This document shows, piece by piece, positions 32,013 through 43,036 of a stretch of 64,000 nucleotides of DNA (position 1 is its first letter; every line of letters begins with the position of its first letter). Position numbers and translations under genes: made by a program. Source of the DNA: Agrypnia vestita (taxonomy: Eukaryota > Arthropoda > Insecta > Trichoptera > Phryganeidae); contig JADDOH010000317.1 of assembly GCA_016648135.1 (NCBI GenBank), positions 372,001 through 436,000 of the forward strand. Direction: 5' to 3'. Under the pieces are notes generated by a model, which was not told where the DNA came from, searched no databases, and saw only the letters and a list, made by a program, of their open reading frames with translations.

Positions 32013-35000
32013 ACCAAATTATTAAATTATTAAATTATAATTAAAATAGACAATTAATGACAGCTTGGTCAGCGCTACTACTCTCTACTATCATTTACTC
32101 GTCATGTCTAGAGAAAATTTTCAAAACAATTCTAATTCATATACTTATGCTTCCATGGTTTTGTTCCTTCTACTTGTATAGCTTCGTAAACGTATTTAAT
32201 CGTAATCACAACATTTTCGCGTTTACTGCACGGTTGTACCATGTGTCCGAAGAGTCGCACACAAAAAACATTTTAAGGTCCCGTTGTCGAAGCGAAGGTC
32301 AGCGAACTCTGAAGGATCGAATTACCACATGACACATCCTCAAACTTGATCGCAAGTCGGCAATTTTGGATGAAGCAGGTAGATAATAAATACTGAATAC
32401 AGAGGTGCGTTGCATAATTCAACCCGAAGGCTGAAAAATTTACAAAGAATTCTGCCCAGTCCCTCAAAAAGGATAAAAAAAAAACAAACAACATCTCGTT
32501 GAAAGGTTTCATAACCTTGGGTTGGATGCGGGTGTGACGCCCTTAGACTTCAAAAATAATGAATATTAAATCACACGTTATTAGAAATAAATATGATAGT
32601 TCTTTGATCTTTATATTTTCATTTTTATGCATAATAGATATGCTTACAGATTAAATCTTTCATACACATTAACGAAAATATTTATGACTTTTTCATTATT
32701 AGAAAACTAAACTTACAGTTTTCAGATAAAGGGAGTTATGCGATATTAGATTTAATTTTATAAATATTTTTGGCAATCTTCGTATACTTTATCTTTAGGT
32801 AGATATATATACGGTAAACAAATAAAAAAATATTATATACTTATCTAAATAACCGATTCTTGCTTCTTTTCACTCCCTTTTTTTAACTCGTAGCGTATCT
32901 GCTTATCTTATAAGCTTATATGCTTATCTGCCGAAAAAACTTTGGATCGATTTTTATCCCTTTTCCCGTGATTCAATCGAGTTGAAACTTTGCAGACAGA
33001 CTCGTGGCGATGGTAAAAATGATCTAACAAATTTTCGTTTAAAATTTTTTAATTATAGTATAATTTTGGATTTTAACGGTTTTTTCAAATTAGAAACCAT
33101 ACAAATGAGAAAGGAGCCCGACGCGTGGAGAAGGCGCGGAACCTGTTTCAACTAGTCTGACTCAAGCCATGGGTCCGATCAGACGGTTTCGCCGACGCCG
33201 TGCCCCCTATACCAATTATATCGTTTTCAATACTCTATAAGTTTAAAGGATAATAATATTCATGGAATAGATTTTCCACATGAACTTAAAGCAGGAGGAA
33301 TATTTTGATAGAATATCAAATTGGAAACAATACAAATGAGAAAGGGAGTATAATAAAAACTTGTTTTTTATGGGTTGTTTTTTATTTTTACTTCAACTAC
33401 ATTTTTTATTTAATTCTTTTAAATAAATAAAATAAAATGTATGCATCATATAAGTTAGTCGATCATAAGATTCTCTATAATTGCAATCTCTCTACAAGAT
33501 ATGAATCTCGTATAAATATGGATATAAAGTATAATACCAACTAAGAATAAGCAGTAAAGTATAAAGGTCATAATAAAATAAAATATAATTATGTAAAACA
33601 ATACAACAATTTAGTAATTGAGAGATTTACTTACTCGAGAGACCTAAATAAGAATACAGTAAAGTATAAATATCATTATAAAATTAAATATAATTATAAT
33701 TAAAACAAAACAATAATTTAGTAATTAAGAGAATTACTTACTCAAGAGATTGTAAAATTATGGATAATTAATAAGATTTTGACGAAAAACTTTTTTTAGG
33801 GCAATTTTTATATTTTTAAAGATTTGTAAGATACATGTTTTACTCTTTTTATTTTCAAATAACATTTTATTTTCAAATTAGCTATATCATTGTTATTTTA
33901 TTTTTGTATAATTGGTACATTCATAGATATTAATTGACCTCAGAATGAGAACCATGGCTGTGTTTAAAAAATAATCTTTCAATGTAATATGAGTTTCACG
34001 GTAGTAAATTTAAAAAAGCGACAGGGAAAAGCGGGAATCTTGTGGAATATCGTGTTTATTGGTTCAGGGACCGCTAAAAAATTATTCCTGGTCCTGGTGC
34101 CATCTGGCTTGCATCCTCCACCCAACGGTGTCTTCTGAAAGTGGCAATTAAATTTTCTTCACAGTACTTGGGGAGGTTAGTTCCTCGTACGAAAATACCA
34201 TTATTTTGTACTTGTTGGGAAAATGTTTATTACGATGAACACATTGCGCCAAGTGCAATGGAAGAGATTCAATATAAAATTAATATTACAACATTTAACA
34301 CTTAAGTGACTTTTTACATCGTTATTCAAAGTCAAAATTAGACCATTTAGAAAAAAAAAGTTTTTATTGCGGGTATTGTCATAGTAAATAAATCGTTCAT
34401 TCTAGAAATCTAAACATTAGACCAAAAGAGCATCGTCGTTGTCTAACTAATAATAGCTTTTCGGAACTCGTGAACCATACCATAGATAAAAATCATTCTT
34501 TTACAATTAAACATTTCCACGCCGTCGCGTGTTAGGTAATAAAATGAATATTTTTGAAAGTTTAGAAATTAAAAGAAATTTGATTTCGGGTATTAATTTA
34601 CTAGACAATATTACTCTTCTCCTCTTCTCTCAATATTCTCATTACAACCACCTTTAAACCAGTAACTCCAGCTCATTTTATCAGTACCTCAGCAATTCAT
34701 TATTTATATTTCCACCATTAGATGGAAATATATATAATGAATTGATGATGACTCATTACAGTATAAAAATTCAATATTTAAAAGTAGTCAGTTTAATGCT
34801 TCTGCTGTCGATGAAAGATTGTATTATTTTCGAAACTTAAGTAGTAAGTAGTTCACGTAGAAGTAACATAATATTGTAGTTTATATTTTTCAACCACTTT
34901 AATAACCATCTCTTATTGGCTTCGCTTTTCTGATTGGGTCAACTTGTGCTGTTATTTCTGAAGAACAATCATCGTCATATCTGTATTTTCTAAAATATGT

Positions 35001-36220
35001 CTATTTACATCTCGTCAACAGAATTTTATTAGCAATCAGGCGTAGTTAGAAGACAATATGGAGTTTGAATTAAAAAGCATGGAATTCTTCTATTTTTTAT
35101 AATAACAGTACGTCGGAAACATTAGTTCAAAAAATACGATATTTTATCATTTCTCAGATGTTTAACATAACTTTGCCGATGGACACAAAATTCTAACTAA
35201 TTTATTTCTAACATGCAGAATCAGAATCATTTTGAGCTTTGAATGCTTTCTTAAATATTTATATTCGCCCACTACTACTTATCTACCATGTACCTTATAC
35301 GTGTACATATTATATGCATAACTAATTAATTCTATTTATTAAAAATAGTTGCTGTAATTTATTTTAGGTAGGTATGTAAAAAATCTGCTCTTCTTGATAT
35401 TCCCACTATATTCGTCATTAATATTTTTAATATTGATTGTATACTTAATTTTCGAAATCTTTATTAATATGATTAATTTAATTTTTTAATATAATGTAGG
35501 ATGAAAGTTGTTGTTTTTCTTTTTTTTAATCATACAAATAAATTATCTTTTTTACTGTCTAACGAGGCTATTTTTGAACGCAGGGGCTAATTTAATCAAT
35601 AGAGTCTTTTCAAATTGACATAACCTGTCATAATAATAATTGAATCGATGGCCTATTGTTGGCGGTTTTGTGTAAAACTATAATAAACTATAATAAAAAA
35701 AACTGGATTAGTACTGATGTCATTTTTTTATTTATTAAGGTAAATTGTTAAATTTCAATTCAAGGTTAATTATTTAATTTGATCACAGAAGCCTAGTTAG
35801 AAATAATATTTTGTCTAAAGCCTACTTTTACTATGGGTAAATCGATTTTTTTTCATCTATTTTCATCATAGATTATACTGTATATTTTTCACCGTCTTCT
35901 TTCTGAAGATGACATGTCTTCTATTGAATCGTAAATTATGAATGAAATCATTTTCTAGAGTAGTGTGTGTTTCTGGCAGTTACTGGATTTGTAAAGGTAA
36001 CTAGTTCTATTTTCATCTCTCGTAATAATAAGAAGTTTTAATTATTTTGTGTATTTGAATGTACCACAGCGTGTACCATGAAATTTCCGTGAGTTCATGT
36101 CTTTATATTTTGGTATTCTGTGTGGTAACTAAATATTTTTTATGTACGTCTTTCTAATAGATTAATCTACCTTGTTTTAAATTTCAATTTCAATATAAAA
36201 TGCGTTTAAAACAAAAATTA
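32013..36220. other. Largely featureless AT-rich tract
   Basis: I see no gene in about 4.2 kb. Two small structures stand out. A direct repeat reads AAATTAGAAACCATACAAAT (33089) and AAATTGGAAACAATACAAAT (33318), each followed by GAGAAAG. A hairpin at 34694-34743 has AATTCATTATTTATATTTCC against GGAAATATATATAATGAATT. Frames at 32057-32332 (+) and 32273-32512 (-) are unsupported. Confidence 0.5.
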
Positions 36221-36223
36221 TAT

Positions 36224-36362
36224 AGCGACCGCCAAACTTTAAAGTATCAAATTTGAAATATTTTCTCTAAATGTACACTACAAAGGTACACTAAGAAGAC
36301 TTGGATATTATGACATTCGAATTCGGGGGATTTTGGCAGATAACAGGCAATACAGGTACATA
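36224..36362 (+). repeat. Long inverted repeat, left arm
   Basis: It reads AGCGACCGCCAAACTTTAAA, then TTGAAATATTTTCTC, GGATATTATGACATTCGAAT and GATAACAGGCAAT. The same order occurs on the minus strand at 37236-37356. The spacing of about 870 bp contains an LTR-like segment. Confidence 0.7.
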
Positions 36363-36569
36363 ATAATGTGTAAGTAAAACGTTAAAATATAAGGTATCTG
36401 GTAATATTGTTAAATAGTGGTCTGAATAAAATTTATAAAATTCAGATTTGTTGCAATAACGTAAATGACATGATTGTTTATAGAGCTCTTCAAAGCATCT
36501 GGCGAAAGAAATGACCCGCGAAAAGCATCTGAAAATGATTAATATGAGTGTATAGTACTGTCCCGGGAC

Positions 36570-37165
36570 AATGTGTTTAACGTGATAAAGGAGGAGGCAA
36601 ATGAAGAGTAAGAATACTGGAATTCAATTTAGTTTCATTTGTTACCAAAGAAAGTCCGGGACATGAATTAAAATCTAGTACCGTTCTAATTTTAGAGTTG
36701 CTAAATGTCTTCCGAATATTCCACACTTATTATTGAATTGTTCCTTAATTCGCACTAATTAACGCTGTCTATTGCTTAGATCACTTCTGATGTACTCCGT
36801 TCAATGTTCGTTCGTAGTAACTATTCGCCCCGGTATCTTTATTTACTTGCTTTGATTACTTACTAATATCGTGTGTTGTAATATCACGAATCACTGATCA
36901 CACCGGTTCGCTCGCTAATATCACGAAGATGTCGCCTTGTTAACGTCACAAATTGAATTGCTAAGCCCGCGTCGCGTGACTCCTTATATAGCAAGATACC
37001 TCCGAAAGATTCATTCTAGAGGTAACGAGAAACATGTGGAATGTTCAAGGTTCTTCTGCCGTACACTTTACTACGAAATATAATGTGGTAGACACTCCAG
37101 AGAGATAGTGCGGTCAAGGATGAGTGACCCGGATTGAGTGCGTAATAGTCTGCCATCACGGTTGA
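36570..37165 (+). repeat. LTR-like segment between the inverted arms
   Basis: It shares the block GGAGGCAAATGAA, an ATT-rich leader and a terminal part with TTCTAGAGGTAACGAG and GGAATGTTCAAGGTTC, resembling the LTR family at 48191 and 51349. A clear TG…CA end pair and an ATAT duplication are not visible, so the membership is tentative. Confidence 0.3.
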
Positions 37166-37235
37166 CTGCGCGCCAAAAAATTGGATTTGTTATTTTTACC
37201 CTTTACTTACTGATTTTTCTATATCTATATTACCT

Positions 37236-37356
37236 GTTATCTGTAAAAATCCTCCGAACTCAAATGTCATAATATCCGATCCTTCTTACCTATTCTAGTG
37301 TACACGTGCAGAAAATATTTCAAGTTTGATACTATAATGTAAGTCTGGCGGTCGCT
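37236..37356 (-). repeat. Long inverted repeat, right arm
   Basis: The complement reads AGCGACCGCCAGACTTACAT, TTGAAATATTTTCTG, GTACACTAGAATAGG, CGGATATTATGACATTTGAG and GATAACAGGTAAT. It pairs with 36224-36362 and lies just outside the next element at 37369. Confidence 0.7.
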
Positions 37357-37368
37357 GGCTCTCACGCC

Positions 37369-38132
37369 GGCCGTACACTGGATGCGTTTTCGTACGAAAT
37401 TAAGTAGTACGTATACGTACGAATACGCAAGTACATTCCTGACCTTCGAAGTAGTATTGAACATCGCACACCGTACACGATTTAGTAATGCGTGTACGCA
37501 CGTATAGATGCGACGTCCGATACGATCCGGATTTGTTCGGAAATTTTTGTGATTTCTTACGATGGATATTGAAAATTTTGTCAATTTGATACATGACCAC
37601 AAATGTTTGTGGGACCAAAGCGATTCGACTGCGCGACCTCAGCGCAGATCATAGCGGAGAATCTCTAAAGAACTAAAAATACCTGTAAGTTAAATAATTT
37701 GGTTTAATGAAGGTGAGGTATGTACCTACTTCGAACAAAAAAACTTTTAAATATTTCTCCGATGTTATGAGCTCTCGTTGCACTTCGATTCTCCCCAGCA
37801 TTTGTGAAACTATTAGATAGATAGTCATGAAATTAGTCATTATTTAAGTCTGTCATAATATGATGGAATTTACCAAATTCATCCTTTCTAGTATATTATA
37901 TTTCTTTCACCCATTTGGTACTACGACGCCGACGACGTCGTAGCAGCCTACGAGTAAGAAGAGAGTTTTCCAGAAGGTACAGATTATTCATTTGGCACAA
38001 ACGTTATTGGAGAAATGCGCAAAGTAACTGATCGTGAACAACGCAAGAAGCAATCAATGTGCGCGCTCAATACGTACGAAAATAATCGTACGAATACGTA
38101 CGTAATAATTCGTATCTAAATTGCGGTCGGCC
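37369..38132 (+). mobile_element. Harbinger-like non-autonomous element with MADF relic
   Basis: The left end is GGCCGTACACTGGATGCG and the complement of the right end is GGCCGACCGCAATTTAGATA. Subterminal regions are full of palindromic CGTACG words (for example CGTACGAATACGTACG near the right end). Both ends resemble PIF/Harbinger termini. Flanking trinucleotides are GCC on the left and TTA on the right, so no clean duplication is visible. Inside is the start of a MADF-type protein. Confidence 0.45.
37562..37682 (+). pseudogene. MADF-domain start, nonsense-mutated
   Basis: From ATG at 37562 the translation is MDIENFVNLIHDHKCLWDQS, then DSTARPQRRS, a stop (TAG) and RRISKELKIP. MADF domains start with a hydrophobic helix ending in (L/C)(W/Y)(D/N) and continue to a WxxIA-EL helix. 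The stop lies exactly where the conserved Trp codon (TGG) is expected, a one-base change. GTAAGT follows directly after KELKIP and could be an old splice donor. Harbinger elements carry such a DNA-binding partner gene. Too short and broken to act. Confidence 0.5.
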
Positions 38133-38135
38133 TTA

Positions 38136-38874
38136 AGCTACAGATACACATGCTTATTTAGTGGCACGTGAGCATGCACAAGTAGAGCACCTTCTTTAGG
38201 CCTATCTTAATAGTGGCATGTGTGTACGCACATTGCTAGTAATGAGCATGCCACTGTCATTCACCATAGAGAAGGGGTATCTTTGGAGCATGTGTGAACA
38301 GGCTTGCTTATTATGAGCATGCTTATGTTATTCGCGGGCTTCGCGGCTAGGATTATCAATGCGATCTTCTCAGTCCGCGACAGATGAAACAAATATTGGG
38401 CATTGGGGAGATGATAAAACATTACTTTTTGTGACTTATTTTAGGAATCACGAAAGTCTAATATGTGGAACGAATCTGGAATACTCGGTCACCGTTGTGT
38501 AAAAATAATATAGTGAGAAATAATGTTTATGAAACTTTATTAATAGGCACGAATGATTCAAATCTTACAATAAAAATTATAAAAACTAAAATCAAAAATG
38601 TGCGGATGAAAACTCGGGAACTTTTTTGATTTATTTGTTCACTCGAATTTTCTATTTCAGTTTGCAAAGTTTCCATTTTGAACAAGAGCGTCTCTATTCT
38701 GTGACAAGAGCATGCCACTAATAAGCGTGTGTGTTTGATTGTTAGCTTTGGGCATGCTTATTTATGAGCGTGCCACTAATAAGCATGCCAGTAATGAGCA
38801 AGTGTGTACAGTTGTTAGGGCATGCTTATTAGTGGCACGCATTAGCATGCCACTAAGCATGTGTATCTGTACCT
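38136..38874. mobile_element. TTA-flanked TIR element with repeated GCATGC sites (739 bp)
   Basis: The ends are AGCTACAGATACACATGCTT and the complement AGGTACAGATACACATGCTT. TTA flanks both sides (38133-38135 and 38875-38877), as expected for Harbinger-type insertion. The terminal 150 bp on each side hold many copies of the word pair GGCATGC/GCATGCC joined to TTATTAGTGGCA or TGCCACTAATAA. They may be transposase-binding sites. No transposase domain; a 63-codon minus frame at 38527-38718 is unsupported. Confidence 0.7.
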
Positions 38875-38926
38875 TTAGACTACAAGTATTGTCAATCGCG
38901 CGCTGATCGGTTCCTACCCCGCTGCG

Positions 38927-39310
38927 CGCGGTAAATCGTCCGGTAACTGAGCTTCGGAATCCAGTGCACGGGATGTGGATGTGCGGGCGGTCGGATTTAA
39001 TGCGAGCGCCCCGCCATTTCCCACAATTACTGTCATTGCAGCAGCGCTGCGCCAAGAAAATGATGTCAGAGGAAGCGGCGCGCGTTGACCCGCGGCTGGG
39101 GGCCGGCGCGGCGCTGCACGGCACGCGGCTGCATTCGGGAGGCTCTCTGCGGCCAGACTGTATGATCCAGAGTGTAAACTGGATCATACAATCCTCCGCG
39201 CGAAATAGAACCGCTGTACTAGATTCGGTTGCTCTGACCCGGGTTTTTAAACCCTTTTTCGCTAAAGCGGGGCGCTTGACGCCCTGCCAAACTCCCATTG
39301 GAACACGTAC
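38927..39310. other. GC-rich island, possible promoter or first exon
   Basis: This is one of the most GC-rich segments of the window, with many CpG words (GCGGCGCGCGTTGACCCGCG). Overlapping frames run on both strands: plus 38964-39320 (118 codons) and minus 38762-39298 (178 codons). Such two-sided openness is expected in GC-rich DNA and neither product has a recognised domain. A plus-strand ATG at 39060 (MMSEEAARVDPRL) has a reasonable AAA context. A perfect 12-bp inverted repeat, TGTATGATCCAG and CTGGATCATACA, sits at 39160-39191. Confidence 0.35.
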
Positions 39311-39539
39311 TAATATTTAGACGCGGTGCTCCATATAAAATAAGTGCAGCTTTTACTAATAACGTGGTTCGCGGTAATTCATTGTTAACATTGTTGATCA
39401 GGCAATCTCTATGGATCATCCTCGAGTAGGGAAATTTTCCATTTTTTTTATTTTATTTCTTCCTTTGATGTAGAAAATACTTCTACGAAAAAATATTTTT
39501 TTGTGTATATTAATAGTATAAAAATGATTTTGTTGGCCA

Positions 39540-39800
39540 GTAAAATGATAAGAACCTTGCAAAACTTGAAAAAAGTTTTTTTTTAGAAAATTGTTATCAT
39601 TTTATTAGAGTTGTATTGAAGCGAATGAATTTTTCATAATTGATATAAGTTACTTTAATGATAGTTGAACATTTTGCAAAAATAATTCAGAAATATTAAA
39701 AATAAAAAACAAAATTTTGCATCGCATATCTCCACGACTATTGATGGTCGTGGTTGCTAAAACATTTTCGAGCCATTATCGAGGCAGGATTTCACCTGTA
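39540..39800 (+). repeat. Foldback family FB1, half copy
   Basis: It contains TTTTATTAGAGTTGTATTGA, AGCGAATGAATTTTTCATAA, TTACTTTAATGATAGTTGAA and CATCGCATATCTCCACGACT, then ACATTTTCGAGCCATTATCG. This corresponds to the right half of the copies at 29673 and 43037. Confidence 0.7.
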
Positions 39801-39879
39801 AAGTTTTTGCTATTAGCTGCGAGACACCTGTATGAGATGTAAATCTAATGCCGGATGGAGTTTAGATACATAGAATACA

Positions 39880-40175
39880 TAAAGGATCGCTGAGATGGTT
39901 TGGCTTGATGTGGAACGGATGAGGGAGAAAAGGATAGTAAAAAAAAACATTTAAGGAGAATGTTGAAGGCAACACAGGGCGCCCGCGAAAGACCTGGCGT
40001 AACCAGACAAGCCAAATATTGGCTCTATTCAAAGCTTCAACAAACGAATAACGTGCATAAGATGTATGAAAGTGAGTGAGGAAATGTGGTGAGCCAAGAA
40101 TGCAGAGTATGGATGATGAACGCGTTATTTCTGCCTACCCCTACGAAGACACAGAGTGACCGTTAATTGGTTAGT
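39880..40175 (+). pseudogene. Non-LTR RT tail and 3' UTR relic
   Basis: SLRWFGLMWNG followed by a basic GRPRKTWRNQ segment marks the post-RT tail, with stops. The end (CGCGTTATTTCTGCCTACCC, CTACGAAG) equals the 3' UTR words at 47340-47400 and, inverted, at 13600-13745. Confidence 0.5.
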
Positions 40176-40845
40176 GACATATTATATTAAATAATCAGTT
40201 TTTTTTGTATGTTTTAAAAGCATTATGGTCAAAATCAAGTACTTTTTAGTGAATTTAAATAAAATTTAACGCGCGTATTTCCCAGGTTCTTAAAGGAAAG
40301 TGCTAAAAAGTCGGGATACCCGGGAATTGGGATCAGAGTTTCCGGAACAGAGCGCTAAATTTTAGCGTGTGAACGAATGAATGCGAATTTAATGTGAACA
40401 ACTGTGGAACGGGATTAACTTTATCCTGTAGCTTATTTGCGTTTGACGTTTGTCCTATTGAAAAATATTTTTTTATTATTTTGTCTGAATATGCTTGTAA
40501 CTGATGGAACAAGTGGATATCAATTGTTTATTCTTAGTATAATTAGACGAGTATATTTAATAATTAAGTCATAGATAATAAGGGTAGAAGCTTCAACCTT
40601 CCCATTGGGGACAGTAATTAATTAACCTGTTCGCTGCTACCGACCCGACCGTTCGGGTTTCTTCGGGTTTTTATATAGCACCAAATGGGTTAATGGGACA
40701 TTCAGCGATGTCAGACGTCAAAATATCATGCTGCCTCATTACTAAAAAAAACAACATGCAAATTAGATGTACATACATAAATGCGACCTTCTTTTTCTGA
40801 ATGTATCATTTTCAACGCATATCGGTAGAAATTTGAAAATTGTAA
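40176..40845. other. No recognised feature
   Basis: Ordinary AT-rich sequence. One symmetric GC motif, ACCCGACCGTTCGGGTTTCT, occurs near 40645. Confidence 0.4.
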
Positions 40846-41700
40846 ATGGGAAGCTTTGCACAAAGAATAGATCGGGCACATGGTAATTTGTCGCCCGAAG
40901 AACAAGATGCTGACAGTGAATGGAGTCTGTTCCAGAGCGGGACTAAACAAGTCCCAAGTGGTAATAAGACCCAAAGGACGCCTTGGTGGACCGAAACTGT
41001 ATGGGAAGCTGTCCAAGAGAAAAAACGAGCTTACTGAAGATTAGTACTGCCAAAATAAAGGTAATGGTCATGGGAAGAGACCAAGAGCAATGCTCGTTCA
41101 GCATACAGGGGACCCTGATAAAAGAAGTCGAAAAACTGGGGTAGAAATTTCTAGCGACGGGAGGCAGGAAAATGAAATAGATAGAAGAATCGGAACTGCA
41201 GCCGGCGTTCTACGTTCACTATATAGAATCAAAACAAAACTTACTGCTTTCAAATCTGTGAACAAGCCCACCATAATACATGGCCATCAAATTTGGATCC
41301 TGACGGAGAGAGTGAGAGCAAGGATCCAGGCTGCCGTGATGAGGGGGGTAGTGGAAGTCTGATGGATAGAATGAGAAGTGCTGATATAAGGCACACACTA
41401 GGCATGGAGCCCCTACTCCTACACATAAAAAATCACATATGAGGTGGCTTGGACATGTACTGAGAATGCCAGAGAAAAGAAAACCAAGGAGAATCCTCCT
41501 GGCACCTTGGCCGGTGGGTCGTCCCCGATCAAGCTGGGAAAAGCAACAGAAAAATATGTATGAAAACAGAACGGATCTTGTTGATTTGATTTGATTGACT
41601 CATTCAGAAGCAGCGCAAGACAGGAGAACATGGAAACATCTTGTCGAGTTTTTGGGCCCCCGACCCTACTAGGACAAGGGGACGAAGATGATGATGATGA
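40846..41700 (+). mobile_element. RTE-like retrotransposon, internally deleted
   Basis: The relic starts within ORF2. KTQRTPWWTETVWEAVQEKK (about 40970-41029) is the linker between endonuclease and RT, then the sequence jumps to a post-RT region. The catalytic palm is missing. It ends with TTTTTGGGCCCCCGACCCTA, CTAGGACAAGGGGACGAAG and a GATGATGATGATG tail (about 41688-41701), a typical RTE tail of short tandem units. Confidence 0.75.
41060..41630 (+). pseudogene. RTE ORF2 C-terminal part, frameshifted
   Basis: The 41090-41362 frame contains ENEIDRRIGTAAGVLRSLYR, TKLTAFKSVNKPTIIHGHQI and WILTERVRARIQAAVMR, the conserved I..RI..A…L…K..L…K…V..P.+.YG.E.W…R.RIQAAEM block after the RT domain of RTE elements. 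After a stop, the DNA continues in other frames with RWLGHVLRMPE-like sequence (ATGAGGTGGCTTGGACATGT). At least two frameshifts separate the blocks. Non-functional. Confidence 0.7.
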
Positions 41701-41701
41701 T

Positions 41702-42480
41702 GTAATTGGAAAACGAAAACACAGGTCGAAATGGTTTTCGTTATTTCCATCTTGAATACAGTTCTCTGCTAAATCGTGATCGCTGATTTTTTTATTTGTA
41801 CCTATGTGTCTAAATTCTATATTTCTTATTATTATTTATATTGAAAATGATATCATCTATTTTAAAAAAAGCATGTTGGGGCTGATTGTTTTGATGTTCT
41901 ATAAATACCAAATAATTTTGAATACTGGAAAAACAATGATTAACGTCATTAATGTCACCATTTTACCGAGACCTATAAAATCTAATATATTTGTGTTTTA
42001 GTGAACATATCAATGTTTATTTACATTAAAATTTCTTCGTGAGCCGGTAAACAAAGTCCTGATATCTTTTATTTGTGGTAGCTTTAAAATGCCTAAACTA
42101 CGCATGAATATGACAAATTTTGCGAAAAGAGCCTACTACGCTTATTTTGGAATGAAACTTAGTAAATAAGATAATACATGGGCTCCATACATGGTTTGTT
42201 GTAATTGCAACAATTGAGGAAGTGTGTAAACCATGTATGTAAAAATGAGACAGTGGATAAGTGGTAAGAGAAACTCTATACCTTTTGGCGTTCTTATGGC
42301 ATAGAGGGAACCAAAAAACTATGGCGATGACTGTTATCTTTGCTCTTATAATATCAAAGGTTAAAATTTCAAGAATAAGAATACTATTTTGTACCCAAAT
42401 TTACCGTCCTCTGTCCCACATGGGTTTTGAAATCCTTATTCCTCTATTATATACAAGTGTATGCTATGATGTGTCATTAT
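41702..42480. other. No recognised feature
   Basis: AT-rich, no supportable gene. Confidence 0.4.
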
Positions 42481-42481
42481 A

Positions 42482-42812
42482 AAATGACTCGAAAACGTAC
42501 AAATCACATGAATCAATTGGAAACGGACTGCCAACAAGCTTTCAATCAAAGCGAACTTAATGATACAGTAAAAGATGTAGGTCTTTCGAAGGATGCTGCA
42601 CAGATTTGGGGATCGAGACATCGTGTCAAACACCTTTTAGAACCAGAACAACAACCTGTTATTTTGATTTAGATATCATGAAGAAGATTTCATATCTTGC
42701 CTTTCCCAAGAGGGATCTTTTGTATATTTTTTATAATACTCCAGGTTTAATTTTGAAAAAGGAATGCGCCTTGGAGGCTGTTTTCGATTCATCTAAACGA
42801 TGTTTAAAATAA
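42482..42812 (+). pseudogene. Relic of a TE-associated arthropod protein family
   Basis: The first frame gives SELNDTVKDVGLSKDAAQIW then GSRHRVKHLLEPEQ. A second frame further on gives FDSSKRCLK. From memory of arthropod proteomes, this order (LNDLVRDL.LSK..AE.LGSRL….LL.PGT … FIDSSKRSLKAVLL) belongs to a widespread, functionally uncharacterised multicopy family. Two frame changes and stops lie between the blocks, and the C-terminal part is absent. I do not know its biochemical role. Confidence 0.45.
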
Positions 42813-43036
42813 GTTCTATTACAAAATGAAAATAAAAACGCTTCTTTTCCCATTGCCCATTGTGTACATTAAAAAAAAATATGTTAACTCGATTACCCAA
42901 ATCAGAATTTTAAAACTGGAAAAATGTTTGAAGATATAACAATTCACTAATTTTATAAGTTTTTCTAAAATAGAAATGTAAACGAAAAAAAATGTCGTAT
43001 ATATAGTTAAACATTTTATTTTTGTATTTATATACG

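Noticed and set aside
38762..39298. 178-codon minus-strand open frame
   Set aside because: It lies partly in a transposon terminus and partly in a GC-rich island that is open on both strands; no domain or splice signal supports it.
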